From Strix aluco (lineage: Eukaryota; Chordata; Aves; Strigiformes; Strigidae), in contig NC_133931.1 in the NCBI RefSeq assembly GCF_031877795.1, positions 19,723,764 through 19,787,763 on the forward strand: a stretch of DNA of 64,000 nt, written 5' to 3'. The translations under genes were made by a program, and so were the position numbers. This document shows positions 34,801-47,929 of this stretch, one piece after another. Position 1 is the first letter of the stretch. Each line of letters begins with the position of its first letter. The notes under the pieces are model-generated. The model saw only the letters and a program-made list of their open reading frames with translations, was not told where the DNA came from and searched no databases.

Positions 34801-36744
34801 CAACAACTCTCGAGGAACCCTTCATGCCCCGCTGCCCAAGCTGCACGAAACCCCACGTTTCTTTGTCTGCAGCATATGCTGCAGAGTGGTGTGGTAATAG
34901 CTGAACTCGATTTAAATGAACCACAGCTTAGCCACAGCAGCACAGAGCTCAGCAGAGGGTAATTTACTCTGCCTCTTAGCAGGGATCCTTAAAGAGTCAT
35001 GACAGGTCCAAGTAATCTGTCAAAGAGCAGCCTGACGAGCCAACAGTCTCTGGATGCTAATCCCTTACAAACAATAGACTCATTATAAGCAAATTAACAG
35101 GAGAAGTGGTGATTGGCCACTACATCTACCGAGACAACCACCCCATTTAAAAGGAACTTTAACTACCCTGAAATCTATAAGTTCAAAAAATTAAGTGACC
35201 ACAGTCTGCATCTTTGTTTAAAAACAACCTGATTTCCTCAGCCAGTCTATGCATGGATCCTGTGAACGCTGCCGACACGGCAAGCTGGAAATAGTGCCCA
35301 GTGACTGACATCCATTGGGAAAACAACAATAACAAATTGATGCAGACGCTGAATTCCTTAAACAACCCTGGTTTTAATTAATTTTAATTCCCAACCCCAT
35401 TACAGATTTACTTGTTAAATAACAGAAAATCCATCTGAATCCAGGGAGTGAGTTGTGTATTTGTGGAACAGATACATGGGCGCTTTTTATACATTATTGT
35501 TTTCTTACAGAAGAGTCAAAGCTGAACCTAAGGAACAGGGCAGCAGGTAGACACTGCCTGACAAACTGGAGCAGGTTCCTACATTGGTTCAGAGTTAAGC
35601 AACAGCTCTGTAGTCAACTACTTACTGCTTTCTCTAGTTGATATTTGATTGTGGGAAGGTTATGAGTTTTCCAATGCCAGTGTGCAAAGCTGATCTTAAT
35701 TAAAATATTCCATTTAAAATGTTTCATAAGATAGGAATACAAGACTGACGCCAGTCTGTCACAATTCACTAGACCGCCTGAAATCTGGAATTGGCCTGGC
35801 AGGTCAGGAGCTGCTGTTGCTGTACTGAGGCCAAATGGAGTCCCGAACAGAAGACTTGGCTTCGAGATGGGTGGTTAGTTCTGTTTTTTGTTTTTTAAAA
35901 GCACACCATGTCAAATGTGTTTATGGTGCTTTTGGGTAGATAAGAAGCCCTTAGGGTCTTTATGACCCTGTTTTGCTCATGGTATCAACATGTAGGCTAA
36001 GTAAATATTAACTTTCATAGACACAGCAGTAGATAAAACATTTTTTAAAATTAGGCTTATATAGATAGATCTAGTTACCCAAATATACACAACTACCTGA
36101 AAATCTCAGTCAAAGTTCAACAGGAGTTGACTCTCCAACTCACCTCTCCCCTTTATAGCTCAAAATCCCATCCTCACTTTCAGCTTCAGTTTGAAGAGAC
36201 AATCAATCTGACACACTGGAGCCCACCAAAGCACAGATAATTTCCTATTCCAGTTGATGGATAAAGCCCAATGATCTGAAGCTTTTGTGATGCTGTGGCT
36301 GCTGCAGTTATAGTATGCTTCAGGAGTGATAGGGTACAGTTACTTGGCTTCTCATTTTAGTTCTCTGTCCTATGTCAGATGTTTTCATAATTGGTACATT
36401 TTTATAATATGTCATGAATTTAAACAAACAAAAAAATTCACATTCCCTCTTGCCCATGAAAAAATCTACATAATTGGCAGGCTCAAGGCGTCTGCAGCAG
36501 ATGTACACATTGGTAAATACAGGGTTCACCTGTGTTCCTGTTCTGTTCCCATTTTTGAGTTTTTTTTCATAAGTACTCAGCAGACAGGACCTCAAGCACC
36601 AGTGCTGTTACATCAGTGATGATCATACCATACAGCACACAGAACACTTTGCAGTCTTTTCCTAATTAAGACTAATACTAAACAGCTATTTCAGCTGTAC
36701 AATTAGGGTAGGAGAATGTGACTCAGCCTACATAAAAAAATACT
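28851..36744. other. Intergenic sequence, no gene recognised
   Basis: AT-rich non-coding DNA with a 15-A run preceded by ATTAAA at 29642-29671, listed separately. Open frames are short (below about 100 codons) and unrecognised. The GC-richer parts near 32.4-32.7 and 34.6-35.0 kb show no family resemblance. Confidence 0.5.
29642..29671 (+). other. ATTAAA plus poly(A) run, possible retrocopy 3' end
   Basis: ATTAAA (29642-29647) is followed after nine bases by 15 consecutive A (29657-29671). The AT-rich 150 bases before it look like a 3' UTR. This is the expected end of a reverse-transcribed mRNA, but no coding body is recognised upstream and no flanking duplication was found. Confidence 0.25.
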
Positions 36745-36930
36745 TTGCACTTACATTGTGCTCTCCTTCCAAGGATTTTAGTGTGCTTTCCAAAAGAACT
36801 CGTTTAGCCTCACAATATCCCTGGGTTCTTATTGAAGGAACAATTTCCCCACACTTCCTGATGGAAACATTGGCAAAGAGGTCATAGGCCCAATTTTCAG
36901 ATGTTTTCAGTGCAGAAATATGCATGCACT
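36745..36930 (+). mobile_element. Ancient L2/MIR-like fossil
   Basis: The order ctccttccaaggattttagt, then gtgctttcca, then agcctcacaatatccctggg, then a degraded attttcagatg matches the conserved 3' part of old amniote L2/MIR elements (ccaaggatctcaaagtgctttacaa, then cctcacaacaccctgtga, then cccattttacagatg). The repeat type is uncertain and the decay heavy. Confidence 0.4.
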
Positions 36931-39900
36931 ATGCAGGCATATCACTGAAAACAATTTTTAATTTCACTAACTACACGTGCAGGTGACCAGTCAAACACAT
37001 GGAAGTGTCCCTTTAATCCACATCCAGCTGTTGTTTGGCCAAAATAAACATTAAAAAATATATGTATGTTTGTAACCCCTAAACTGCTGAACTTCAGGCT
37101 TTAAGGTCATGAAGAAAATCTCTAGGTTTATTTGGTGCAGCCTTGCAAGTGGCTTCAGTGACCCTGCCTGTTCTACTACTAAGATATACTTTTTTTTTTT
37201 TTCATCAAAGCCATGCGTGTTCTGGAATTTACTGAAGCAAACCTTTTACAGAGATCTTTGGTGATGCTGTTATCGATGAGTGCAGTGAGGATCTTTGTGA
37301 TGGGCAGGAGCACACACATTGAGAAGTCCCACACTGTGGAGGACCCACGTCAAATTTAGGGGAAAGTATGAGCTGGAAAGACAGATATCCTTTTATTTTG
37401 CAGAGTTTTGCAGATGAAAATATTTTCCCACAATGCAAAGAGTTGTCCTTTTTTTCATTTTGCACTGCTCATTTTTATGATATTCTGAGTAATTTCCCAT
37501 TTAAAGCTCTTTTTCTTCCCTCCACAGGCCACCATCCCCAAAAGTATCATATTCATCCTTTTTCTGACTGGATTTTTGAATGATTGTTTTGGAGTCTGGC
37601 TTTATCTCCCTAGAGTCTCATATCTAGGGATCAGCAAACTGGCTCATATAACTTACAAACTGACCTGAACCATAATTCAGAACTAAGGCAATGTTTTGAG
37701 GTTAAAAAAAAAAAAAAAAATCAGTGTACTTTTCACATTCATACACCTCTTTACTTCCACCTCCTCTAGAATCAGCTGGAATGCCAAATGATGCCAGGTT
37801 ACCTGCTGCCTCAGGAGTCGGGATAAAGTTTTGAAAGCCCCATGGGTTTACAAAGCATTTGATTTCTTGAGTCCTTGTTTCTACACCAAGTTGACAATTG
37901 TTAGTGACTGTCATTTAGGGTTTTTCTTCCCTTTTATCTTTTTCTTTCATTCAATGTGCAATAACGTCTAATTCCTTTTGTGTTTGGAACCATATGGGGG
38001 AGGGGACAGCTGGAAGAGGAAATTTGGAAAGGAATACAAAACCCAAAGAAATTAATGAAAAAAGAACTGTATTTTTTTTTGACTTCCAAATCCACCCCCC
38101 CCAAAAAAACCCAATCCCCCCAATATCCTTGCAGTGTTCACTGTGTCTTTTATCCCAGATGAGAAATTTTGTGTGGTTTTCTGCTCTGTACTCTTATTGC
38201 AAGCATGTAAAGATATGCAGTCCACTGCATTTCTTATTGAGAGGGCACCAACAAATAAATCTAATCCAAAGACTTTCTATATGTCTTCTATCTTCATCCT
38301 CACATTAGGTGGACCTAAGCTGACACAGCTCCACACCTCTGAGAAGACACAGGAACAATGGCTGGGTTTTGCCACGCTGCCATTTTTTTTGCCTGATTTA
38401 CCTGGCATCTAACTTACATTGATCATTTCTTTTGAGTAAGACTGTGTAAACATGCAGGCTCCTTTTCTAAATGTGAAGAGAAGTAGTGGAGAATCGGCAG
38501 AGTAGTTTTGTGAGGCTCATTTGTTTAGAAAATATGAGGTGGCTTTTCATTTTTATTAGTTATATTCCAGTTAGCAATGACACCACTAAAATTCTCTCGT
38601 TACACTATGTACAAGCCCTTTTCACGATACAGAGTGTTTCTTAAACAAAGGACATTTGTAGACACAGTTTCATCAAAACAAAAAAAAATACTTGGTTTTG
38701 TAAATTCCTGGCATAGAACTTCTTTCTGCTTTCACTGAAAGCGACAGGAGTTTTGCCATTAATTTTAAGGGAAGTATTCTCAGGTCCTCAGTTACCACAG
38801 CAATTTCAATGTCTTCTAGCATGACATCTATTTTAAACAGAAGTGCATCTGTTTTCATGTCAGACTGTGTACACCAAGTTAACAAGGCTTATTTGGAGTG
38901 CGTACCTGGGTGGATGTAATATTGTTGAAATAATGGATGTTCCAGTAGTTGAACTAGGCATCCAAAGTGATAAAATCAAAATTCACTTGTCAACTGGAAC
39001 CCGTTTCAAACATGGTAGTCTGATAAAACATTACCCTGCTGCCTGTCTTTTTTTGGCCCTGGCTTTACAATCATATTAAAATATGAGGAAAAAAAATCAA
39101 TTGATGTCCAGTGTCTACAAATTATTCTTTAAGATATCCCTCCTGCTTTAACTCTTCATCTAACTTCACTCGCCTGCTGTTGTGCCCATCAGCTCTACTC
39201 AAGTGTTTTTCTTTCTATACCATCTATGCCTAAAGCAACACTTTAAAGTTTACAGACAGGTCAAAATTGTTGGACATGACTTTGCCAGCAGATATATGGC
39301 TAATACTAAAAGACTGTTCACCTAAATGGAGGTACTCATATTGGTAACTTTTTTCAAGGGTTGACGGTCCAGGATTGGGACCTAGTGAATATTCATTTGA
39401 TGTGACACTTTTAGAATTTTTGCTTCACCATTTGTAAGTGAAACATCTTTTTATATATGAAAATCCACTGCTGGGTTTTGGCTTTGGTATTTGAGGAAAA
39501 ATAGGGAAGTTCACAGATTTAATAGAATAACTGTAAGACTGAAGTGGTTTTCAGGGGAACTCACCCATGGATATTCCTACATTTCAGCAGTGTTAATTCA
39601 ATTAGTCTGAAACTAATTCAAATAGACCGTTAATGTCCACAATGGTGGAAGTTCTAGGATCTTCCTTTGGAAGGATTTTTATCCCCATGAAAACTGAATG
39701 CCAAAAGCTAACTGAAATTCTCCTGCAGCAGTTTACAGAGCCTGATCCAATTCCCACTGAAGCTAACAGAGCCATTTCAATTACTCCTCCAGTAAGAACA
39801 ATTTATTATGACAGTGTCTCACTTTTCATTGACCTCTGTTCAATTTATCTTCAGCAATAATCCCCCCACTCCCAAACTCTGTGTTAAACTACTACTGAAC

Positions 39901-41054
39901 CAATATCCCTCTCTTCACCAATTCTTATCTATTTCATGATTTCTTCTCCTTCAAACCACTTCATATTGGCCTTTGCTGGGTCCCATTGATTGATTTCAGC
40001 TCAGTTTGCCAAGATATAATTCTGAAGTTGATGGGATTTTCAGTCCTCCCAGATCTCCTTCACCCACAATTGGAAGTCTGCTATTGTCAGCAAGGCAAAT
40101 ATTGGGACTTTAAGTTGCTGGCAAATGAAGTAAAAAACCGTATGCAGTCTGGGATTACTGGATCGTTGGGAGCTTTTCTTCTTGTGTCTTTGCTTTATGG
40201 ATGGCAGGAATAATGTAAGAAGAAACTCAGAGCCACTTTGTCATTCACACCTTTGGCAGTCCATTCCTTTAGAAAAGCAGCTGCTACTGCCAAAGTTCTT
40301 TATTGCCAGTATCACTAAGAGAATTGCTGAAAGTGCAGGATGTAGGGGAAGAATAGGTACTCTATTTCTTGACTGACAAATGGTATCATTCTATTTGCAA
40401 TTAGCTAAGGACTACCAAAGAAAATACCTCAGCATGATGATTTAGTAATCACTTAAACACACTGTTGAATTAGGTGTCACAGATGACACCCAGCATTAAC
40501 TCAACTGTAAATTAAAGGGAGTTTTAATGGATAGAAACCTATTACAGGCAGTATTAACAAATAATTTTAGATCCTCAAAGTCCTGCGCAAACAATTGATA
40601 GTCTTAGAGTTGCCCATAAATCTGTTTCAATATAGTTTCATGAATATCACTATCAGTGTAATGATCTGCTGTGCACAAGCACTGTGCTCACATTGAGAAC
40701 ACTGTAGGTTCACACTTGTAATTAAGGTGTTCCAGCTGAAGACGTTTATAGAGGCCACAGTGACAGGTCTAACAGTGCTGCTGGTCTCTGTGCAGTGGTG
40801 TAAGAACATCTGTCAGGAGTCAAACAAAAGATCTGGTGGCCAAACTCTGTCAACAGCCAGTAACAGAGGCCAAGAGAAGAGTCCAAGGGCAGGTCAAGCA
40901 TATAGTGATGATTCCCCAGCCTCCCCTTCCAGCCTACAGCAGTCTGCAGCTCAGCAACCTCCTTTCCAGAAGAGGGATCTATGTGTTCAATAGCCCTTGA
41001 GGGATTTCTTTCCTTTTCTTTTCCCACAAATTTGGCTACTCAAGTTAGAAGCTA
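36931..41054. other. Intergenic sequence, no gene recognised
   Basis: AT-rich non-coding sequence with homopolymer runs at about 37188 (T) and 37703 (A) and a C-run near 38095. The segment near 39740-39840 (gagcctgatccaattcccac) resembles an old amniote interspersed repeat, but I cannot name it. No protein family is seen in the short open frames. Confidence 0.45.
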
Positions 41055-41520
41055 CGTAAACCTTTTGGCATCCACCACTGACCGTACAACTGTGTGTTCC
41101 ACAGCTTCACTAAAAAGGGATGAAAAAATCTCATCTTCTCTTTAATTGAAACTATCGCTCAGTCATTTAATTTTATGTTCTCCACATCTAATGTAGAGAG
41201 ACAGTGAACAGCCATTTCCTACTTACATTATTCATTGTTTTATAGACCTATGTCTTATCTATGCTCATTTACCTCTTTTCCAAGCTGAAGAGTCCTAGAC
41301 CATTTGTTCCTGATGTTAAAGCTCTTCCACACATTTGATCATCTTTGCTGCCCTGCTCTGAATCTTTATTTTTACTATCATACCCTCTTGAGATGGGGCA
41401 TCTGAACTGCGTGAATGCCTCTGTAGACATACTGTGCACTGACACTGTATAAAAATTATGATTTTTCTTGTTCTTCATTTTCTGACATTTCATTTGGTTT
41501 TGACAGCACTCAGGCCATGG
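41055..41520 (-). mobile_element. Ancient CR1/L3-type LINE fossil
   Basis: The plus strand reads as the reverse of an old amniote CR1/L3 3' region. The order is gtgtgttccacagcttcact, then attgttttatagacctatgt, then cctcttttccaagctgaaga, then ttgctgccctgctctgaatc, then cttgagatggggcatctgaa. These phrases and their order are those of fossil CR1 elements shared among reptiles, birds and mammals. It is far older than the CR1 at 26.6-27.7 kb. Confidence 0.75.
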
Positions 41521-44070
41521 GTCTCTTGCTTTTATTTGGAGCCTTGAAATTCTTACATACATCTACACTGAAAGATGATGTATTTTAAATAATTTTATTT
41601 ATTTTGACTGGCTGGCATTAAAATAACAATGAGAATAAAATTTCAGTTCCTGCTGACAGCTTGAGTTTGCCCTCTGACTTCCCTGATATCTCCAAGTCAA
41701 GTCTCTGACTTAAATTGCCCTTTATTCATTCTCATTTTAACCTAAGGTAGCCAAGATTTTACCACTCCAAATAAAGAATGTGAGCTTCTCACCACGCATC
41801 CTCCACCGAGCTCAAACATTTTTGTTTTCTCACTTCAAAAGCGCACGACAGCAATACTGATCAAGGACCTTTTTGAAATAAAGCATTTTAAACTGACAGT
41901 TGAAACAACGCATTGGAGGCATAAAGATGTTAAAATAACAAGCAGTTGACACACATAATTAGTCTCATTATTTTGTGCTTCACATTGTAAATTGTGTTCT
42001 ACATCCCCAAGATTTTAGCTAGTAGGAACAATTTTTTCAGCAGGGTTTGGCTGGTAGAGACTCTACCATAGACTATGTTAATCTATTCAGTCTTCGAATA
42101 AATTATTCAAACTATTTCAAGGCGGGATTAAATTATAATAAAGTAAGCATTTTTATGTATTCTTGCACATTTACACTCTGAGAGGCCTTTTGTTTCAGCT
42201 AAACCATACTCATCTTTCAAATCAAGAACAAACAAATTCTATGGATGAAAGCGTGTGAGTATAATGCCCTCTGAATAAGATGTGTCACTAAAAAATGAAA
42301 ACAATATCTGACAACAGCTGTGGATTTTGAATGATGTTCAGGTGAGCCCCAGGAGAGTTCAAACCTGGATATCATCTGTAGGTTAAAGACAACACAGCCT
42401 AATTGCCTCACTGTGTTTCTCACCAGCCTGAGCATGAGAAGGGACTGAGGGAACAAAGTGTTGATGCACAGCAGTGAACCTTTGAAGCTGACGATGAATG
42501 TTACAATAGTACCATCTGGCCCTCTGGGTGAGGAAAGAATGCAATCATTCTGCTTCTGTCTCACTCACAGAGAAATGCAGGCTCTGGTTTAAAAATGACT
42601 GATGAGAGGCAGAAAGGTGGTTCCCTCTGAAAGGGGAATTTCTGTATTCAGGCTACAACATTTCTAAGTTCAGTTTCATTAGTGAGATGTGTTTCCATTT
42701 TCAGCAAGTGGTGTGAAGCTCCCAAAGGATACAGGACATCCAGGTGTAGCACAGGCCCACCTCATGTAGAATACCTTGTCTTTGTCATCCACAAAGGACA
42801 GCCAGTGCTCTGAATTTGAAAGCTGTCCATGTCAATTTAAAATTAGTACATCCTTCTGGCAACAAATATTCAATTCTTCTTTCAGATATTGAAGCATTAT
42901 AAATACCATCGGTGAAGATACACATGAAAGTAGGACAGCCTTTTTAAGAATATAATTAAAATTAAATATTTGAACCTAAAGCCAAAGTTACACTACCACA
43001 ACTACCTTTTCTTGTCTGATATCAGGCAGATCTGAGCAGCTATCAGTCTTGATGGCAGCCATCTGCACTGGTCAACCAAATGGCCGCTGATGGAAGCCAT
43101 CTGCACTGGTCAACCAAATGGCCACTGATTTTTCAATAAGCTGGAAGCAAAAGCCAACATCTCTCCAGTGCTGGCTGTTCTCTGGGGGGATCTCTTCTTG
43201 CTTAGACTTGGCATTGGTTCTCTGTTCCTCTACTATAAGAATTACAAGAGTGAAATAGAGTGGAAAACATCAGATCACCAAGGCCATGTGATGAATGAGG
43301 CTATTAGAGCAATTAGATGAACAGTTACTGAGTTTTATCTGTTTTGCTTGGTAAAATAAAATTTTAAGTAGGCTCATCTATCTCACCACACCTGATTACT
43401 CTGGAGGTCAAACTTGCAGAAAACATTTAGAATGGTAATAGCATGAAATCTGCACATATGGGCATCAGATTACTCATAAATACATTTTGTGTAGCCTATA
43501 CAAGAGAAAACTGCAAAAACCCTGCAGTAAGGGTAAGATTCTCTTGACTTAAGAAAATCTATCAAATGATTAGGAGTTTAGTTTAAGCCAACTCTCCAGG
43601 CGTATTCCATAACCAAGGAAAAGAGCCAGACCCCCTCCAATAAGACATCATTCCCTCATAAAATAAGGCTCTAAAATAGGTGAGAAGAATCACTCTCTGC
43701 AGATGTTCTCTCTCCATTACCCATAGAGCAACCACAGATGTTTAGCCCAGACACGCCACCTAACATCTTGATGCCTGAAATTGTCCCAGTCCCAGTGACT
43801 GAGCAATGGCACTTACCATTTCATGCTGATTTACATCAAGTGATTCACACTGGAAGACACAACTGGAATTATATCAAATTAGATCTGCAGTAACTGCAGC
43901 CACCCTGAAAAGGACCCAGGCTTCATATTGCACAGCTCTAGGAATGCTTTGCTTAGAGCAAGCCTCTTGTAGTCAGAAAAGTCCAGTTCATATGGGGCTG
44001 TGTTAGCAAAAGCATAGCCAGAAGGTTGAGGGAAGTGTTTATTCCCTTTGGTTCCAGAGGGGAAGCTCAT
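41521..44070. other. Intergenic sequence, no gene recognised
   Basis: No gene recognised. A minus-strand open frame of 115 codons near 42.2-42.6 kb has no family resemblance. A 38-bp tandem duplication occurs at 43051-43126. Confidence 0.5.
43051..43126 (+). repeat. Tandem duplication of a 38-bp unit
   Basis: Two 38-base copies (43051-43088 and 43089-43126) starting gatgg and containing atctgcactggtcaaccaaa differ at two bases only. This indicates a recent local duplication. Confidence 0.9.
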
Positions 44071-44577
44071 CTCAAGTGCTGTGTCCTGCTCTGGACTCCT
44101 CTGTACAAGCAACGCCAACAAACTGGAGGAAGTCCATCAGAGGGCTATGAAGGTGATTAAGGGGCTAGAGCAAGAAGGGACGTTCAAGAAGAGGCTGAGA
44201 GAACTGGGATTTTTCAGTCTTAGGAAGACTAAGAGAAGACCTTATTGCTGTTTGCAACTACCTAATGAGAGGATACAGAGAAGTCGAGCCAGACTCTTCT
44301 CAGTGGTGCACAGTGGAAGAATGAGACACAAGGGACATAAATAACAGCAAGGGAAATATAAAATAGTTATAAGGAAAAAATCTTCATTATGAGAGTGGTC
44401 AAGCACTGGAACAGGTGGTCTAAAGAGGCTGAGAAGTATCCATCCTTGAAGATATTCAAAATTCAACTGAACTAGGCTCTGAGAAACCTGACATGTTGGC
44501 TCTGCTTTGAGTAGAAGGTTGTGCTACATGATCTCCAGACACTTTGTCTAATCTAAATCATTTTCTGATTCTATGAA
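44071..44577 (+). mobile_element. CR1 LINE 3' fragment, plus strand
   Basis: It runs from ctcaagtgctgtgtcctgct through aaactggaggaagtccatca and gaggctgagagaactgggat to the 3' end at ttttctgattctatgaaatg, the CR1 terminal octamer region. It carries the C-terminal ORF2 and 3' UTR with several frame disruptions, so no protein can be made. A 15-A run follows shortly at about 44588, which is not a CR1 feature. Confidence 0.88.
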
Positions 44578-45039
44578 ATGGCTGTCCAAAAAAAAAAAAA
44601 AAGTGAATTTTATGGTTTTTTAAAGAACAGTATGGAATGTGACACTGAAAAAATTGGGTGATATACAAATCCATGATAGTGATTCAGGATTGGTCATGTG
44701 TGTAGGATCGATCTCATCTAACTTTAGCTGTCCAAAATGTCAGTGTGCAGTCTCATAATGGACACTACACTTCCCTTGGTAATTAAAAGACAGGCAGACA
44801 GACCTCAAGGATGGGAATTTTCTGAGCTATTTCAAGCACTCATTTTACAATGCAGTGAGATTCTCCTTAGATGTCTGTCTTCCCATCAAGAGATCCTAGG
44901 TGACTATCTTAGACTAGACACTACCTTTTAGATAGTTATTGTAGAGGATAAAGCCCCTTCTTGTGTCAAACAACAGGAATATAAATATATTCAAAGAAAT
45001 ATAGAAATGAGTGACAAGAGTTATTAAAAGGAAGAGTCA

Positions 45040-45240
45040 TTTTAGGAGAGAGGAGACTCAAAGTAATAAACATGAAGGGACACAAATTCCAGGTCCTTTC
45101 ACATCCTACAGTGCACTTTCAAGAAAACTGAACAGCAAGATTCAAACTGTTAAGAATTATGTCATCTTCCCACAGCGCATAACACAGTGGAATTCACTGT
45201 CAACGGGCACCATCAAGGCAAAAAGGAAACATAAATTAAA
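45040..45240 (+). mobile_element. Ancient CR1/L3-like fossil
   Basis: The phrases cccacagcgcataacacagt, ggaattcactgtcaacgg and caccatcaaggcaaaaa follow the old CR1/L3 pattern (ACACAGCGCATAATTA, then GTGGAACTCATTGCCA, then ATCAAGGC). Surrounding bases are too decayed to follow, so the ends are approximate. Confidence 0.5.
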
Positions 45241-46784
45241 TATTAACAACATCTTTTCTTTTTTGAGATTATATATTCTTAAAATAATCCCAAACAAAAT
45301 TACTTTGGCAATGCTGAAGTTAAGATAAAACCAGCAACCAATCAAATACATATTAATATAATAAACTATCCAAAGTTACTTTACCAGACAGCAACACAAA
45401 ATAATCAGTTTAAGATAATGTGCTTTGGCTAATAAATAAAACTAGAAAAGAACCCAGACTAGGCACAGGAAAATATATGCGCCTCTTCTCAACAGCCGTA
45501 TTGAATAAACGGCAGGCTGGCAGTTACATTCAATTAAAAACAAAAAGCAAAAACTCAGCCATCACAGCACAAGTGATTTATGGATATGATCTAGGAAACT
45601 TCTTGCATTTTATCCTATAGATGATTGGCTCCCCAACATATCTGCTACTGACCATTCTGTTGTTAAAGATAAATACTAAATTAAATGGACTAAAATTTAA
45701 AGGTGTGATCTAGAATAAGAATTGTTGTTTCTGTGTCTAAATCCATTTTAAAAAATAACTCTATTTTAATCTCTTCCTTTTCACTAAAAATGTCTTCCAG
45801 TCATATCCCTTTCCAATCTAAAAAAAAAATCTTTTTCATACATACTTTGAATTTTGTAAATTGTATAGACAATTCAAATCAGCTAGGCCATTATAATAAT
45901 CTAATCCTTCTACCATAAAAAAATCTACACCAGTTCTTGAGTCTAGTCAAATGTTGTCCTTGAGAAGGGGTGGTCAACATGGACCTGCTTTAGTTTGCCA
46001 GATTTTGCTACCCAATTATCCTGTTTCCAGCCTCCCTGTGGTCCTTCAGATGCAGTTAAGGACCCAGAGCAGCTCATGCTTCACTGTCTGCTGCCTTCTT
46101 TTAACAGATGCTGGGGTTCCTCTTCTGTCATATGGCTCCTCTTCTGTCAAAACCACATTCAAATTAAATTTAATGAATAGAGTTAGGTACATGAATAGAG
46201 TCCTCAGGCCTGCTAAACTGTAGGGGAATATTGATTTTTTCAGTGATACAGCAGATGCAAGTCCTCCATAAGGTGAGACATTTGAGCAGCCTTCAGCTGC
46301 ATGGCACACACATCCTCCACATGGCTGGAAACACTCAGCGTTGTGGAGGACACCTGGATTTTGTTTGCGTGAGCAGTACCAGTCCTGTCACAAAAGGAAA
46401 AATGGCTCATTCAAATACTTGAGGCTGGAAATAACTTATTATAAATTTGTGTAAACTCTTTCAAGAACTAAAATCCTCACCATTAATATGATCTTACTAC
46501 CCACTTGCACTCTGCTCACTTCAGCTTCCTGGCACTGGGTCACTTACAGATCTCCATCTGTTATCAAAATTTTATACCAACAGGATTATTTACCAAAAAA
46601 AAATATCACTTGACTGCCCCTAAACTTTCTTCCTTAATAAGTTAAATATATGCAGCTCTTTTAGAGATCCAATTTGAATTTATTGTTTTTTAACTCAGTG
46701 TTCTCTTTGTAGTTCTGCAAACTGTTTCCAGTTTTTCAATGCCCTTTCCGAGGTGTGAAACAATGCACACTGTATCTGTATTGG

Positions 46785-47903
46785 TGTAGCGGGTTGACCC
46801 TGGCTGAACACCAGGTGCCCACCAAAGCTGCTCTATCACTCCCCTCCTCAGCTGGACAGGGGAGAGACAATATGACAAAAGGCTCATGGGCTGAGATAAG
46901 AACAGGGAGAGATCATTCACCAGTTACCGTCACAGGCAAAAAAACCTCAGCTTGGCAAAATTGATTTATTTTATTAACAATCAAATCAGAAATAAAAACT
47001 TAGTCTTAAAACACCTTCCCCACACCCATCCCTTCTTCCTGGGCTCAGTGTCACTCCTGATTTTCTCTACCTCCTCTCCTTGAACAGCACAGGGGGACAG
47101 GGAATGAGGGTTGTGGTCAGTTCATCACACGTTGCCTCTGCTGCTTCTTCCTCCTCATGGGAGGACTCCTCACCCTCTTCCCCTGCTCCGGTGTGGGGTC
47201 CCTCCCATGAGAGACAGTCCTACACAAACTTCTCCACCATGATTCCTTCACACGGGCTACAGTTCTTCATGAACTACCCCAGCATGGATCCCTCCCACAG
47301 GGTACAGTTCTTCAGGCACAAACTGCTCCAGTGTGGGTCCCCCTCAGGGTCACAGTCCTGCCAGCAAACCTGCTCCAGCGTGGGCTCCTCTTTCCATGGG
47401 TCCTTCCAGAAGCTTGCTCCAGCATGGGCTTCCCACAGGGTCACAGCCTCCTTTCGGTGCATCCACTTGTTCCAGCGTGGGCTCCTCGACGGGCTGCAGG
47501 TGGAGATCTGCTCCACCGTTAACCTCCACAGGCTGCAGGGCACAGCTGCCTCACCATGGGCTGCACCACGGGCTGCAGGGGAGTCTCTGCTCCAGTGCCT
47601 GGAGCACCTCCTCCCCCTCCTTCTTCACTGACCTTGGGGTCTGCAGGGCTGTTTCTCTCACATATTCTCACTCTTCTGATTGCTGCTGGTGTTGCACAGC
47701 AGTTTTTTTCCCCTCCTTAAATATATTATCCCAGAGACACTACCACCGTCACTGATGGGCTCGGCCTTGGCCAGCGGTGGTTTCATCTTGGAGCCGGCTG
47801 GCATTGGCTCTGTCAGACATGTGGGAAGCTTCTGGCAACTTCTCACAGAAGCCACCCCTCTATCCCCCCCACTACCAAAACCTGGCCATGTAAACCCAGT
47901 AAC
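46785..47903 (-). mobile_element. Endogenous retrovirus LTR, copy A (minus strand)
   Basis: About 1.12 kb, closely related to copy C over its full length but inverted. In element orientation the 5' end is at 47903, a TATA-like TATTTAAG is at 47723-47716, AATAAA hexamers lie at about 46974-46965, and the 3' end is tgtagcgggttgacc read in reverse at 46785. The middle is a degenerate array of units containing CCACGCTGGAGCA-like strings. No retroviral gag, pol or env is attached, so it behaves as a solo LTR. Its 5' end abuts the 5' end of copy B. Related LTRs are, to my knowledge, common in songbird and other neoavian genomes; the 5-bp target duplication at copy C would fit an ERVL or ERV1 type. 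The subfamily is not determined. Confidence 0.82.
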
Positions 47904-47929
47904 GGGTTTACATGGCCAGGTTTTGGTAG
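47872..47929. repeat. Perfect 26-bp palindrome at the LTR A/LTR B junction
   Basis: The left arm 47872-47897 and right arm 47904-47929 are exact reverse complements over 26 bases around six bases (agtaac). The similarity continues outward, interrupted, into C-run/G-run pairs. It is formed by the abutting 5' ends of two oppositely oriented LTRs. Confidence 0.95.
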
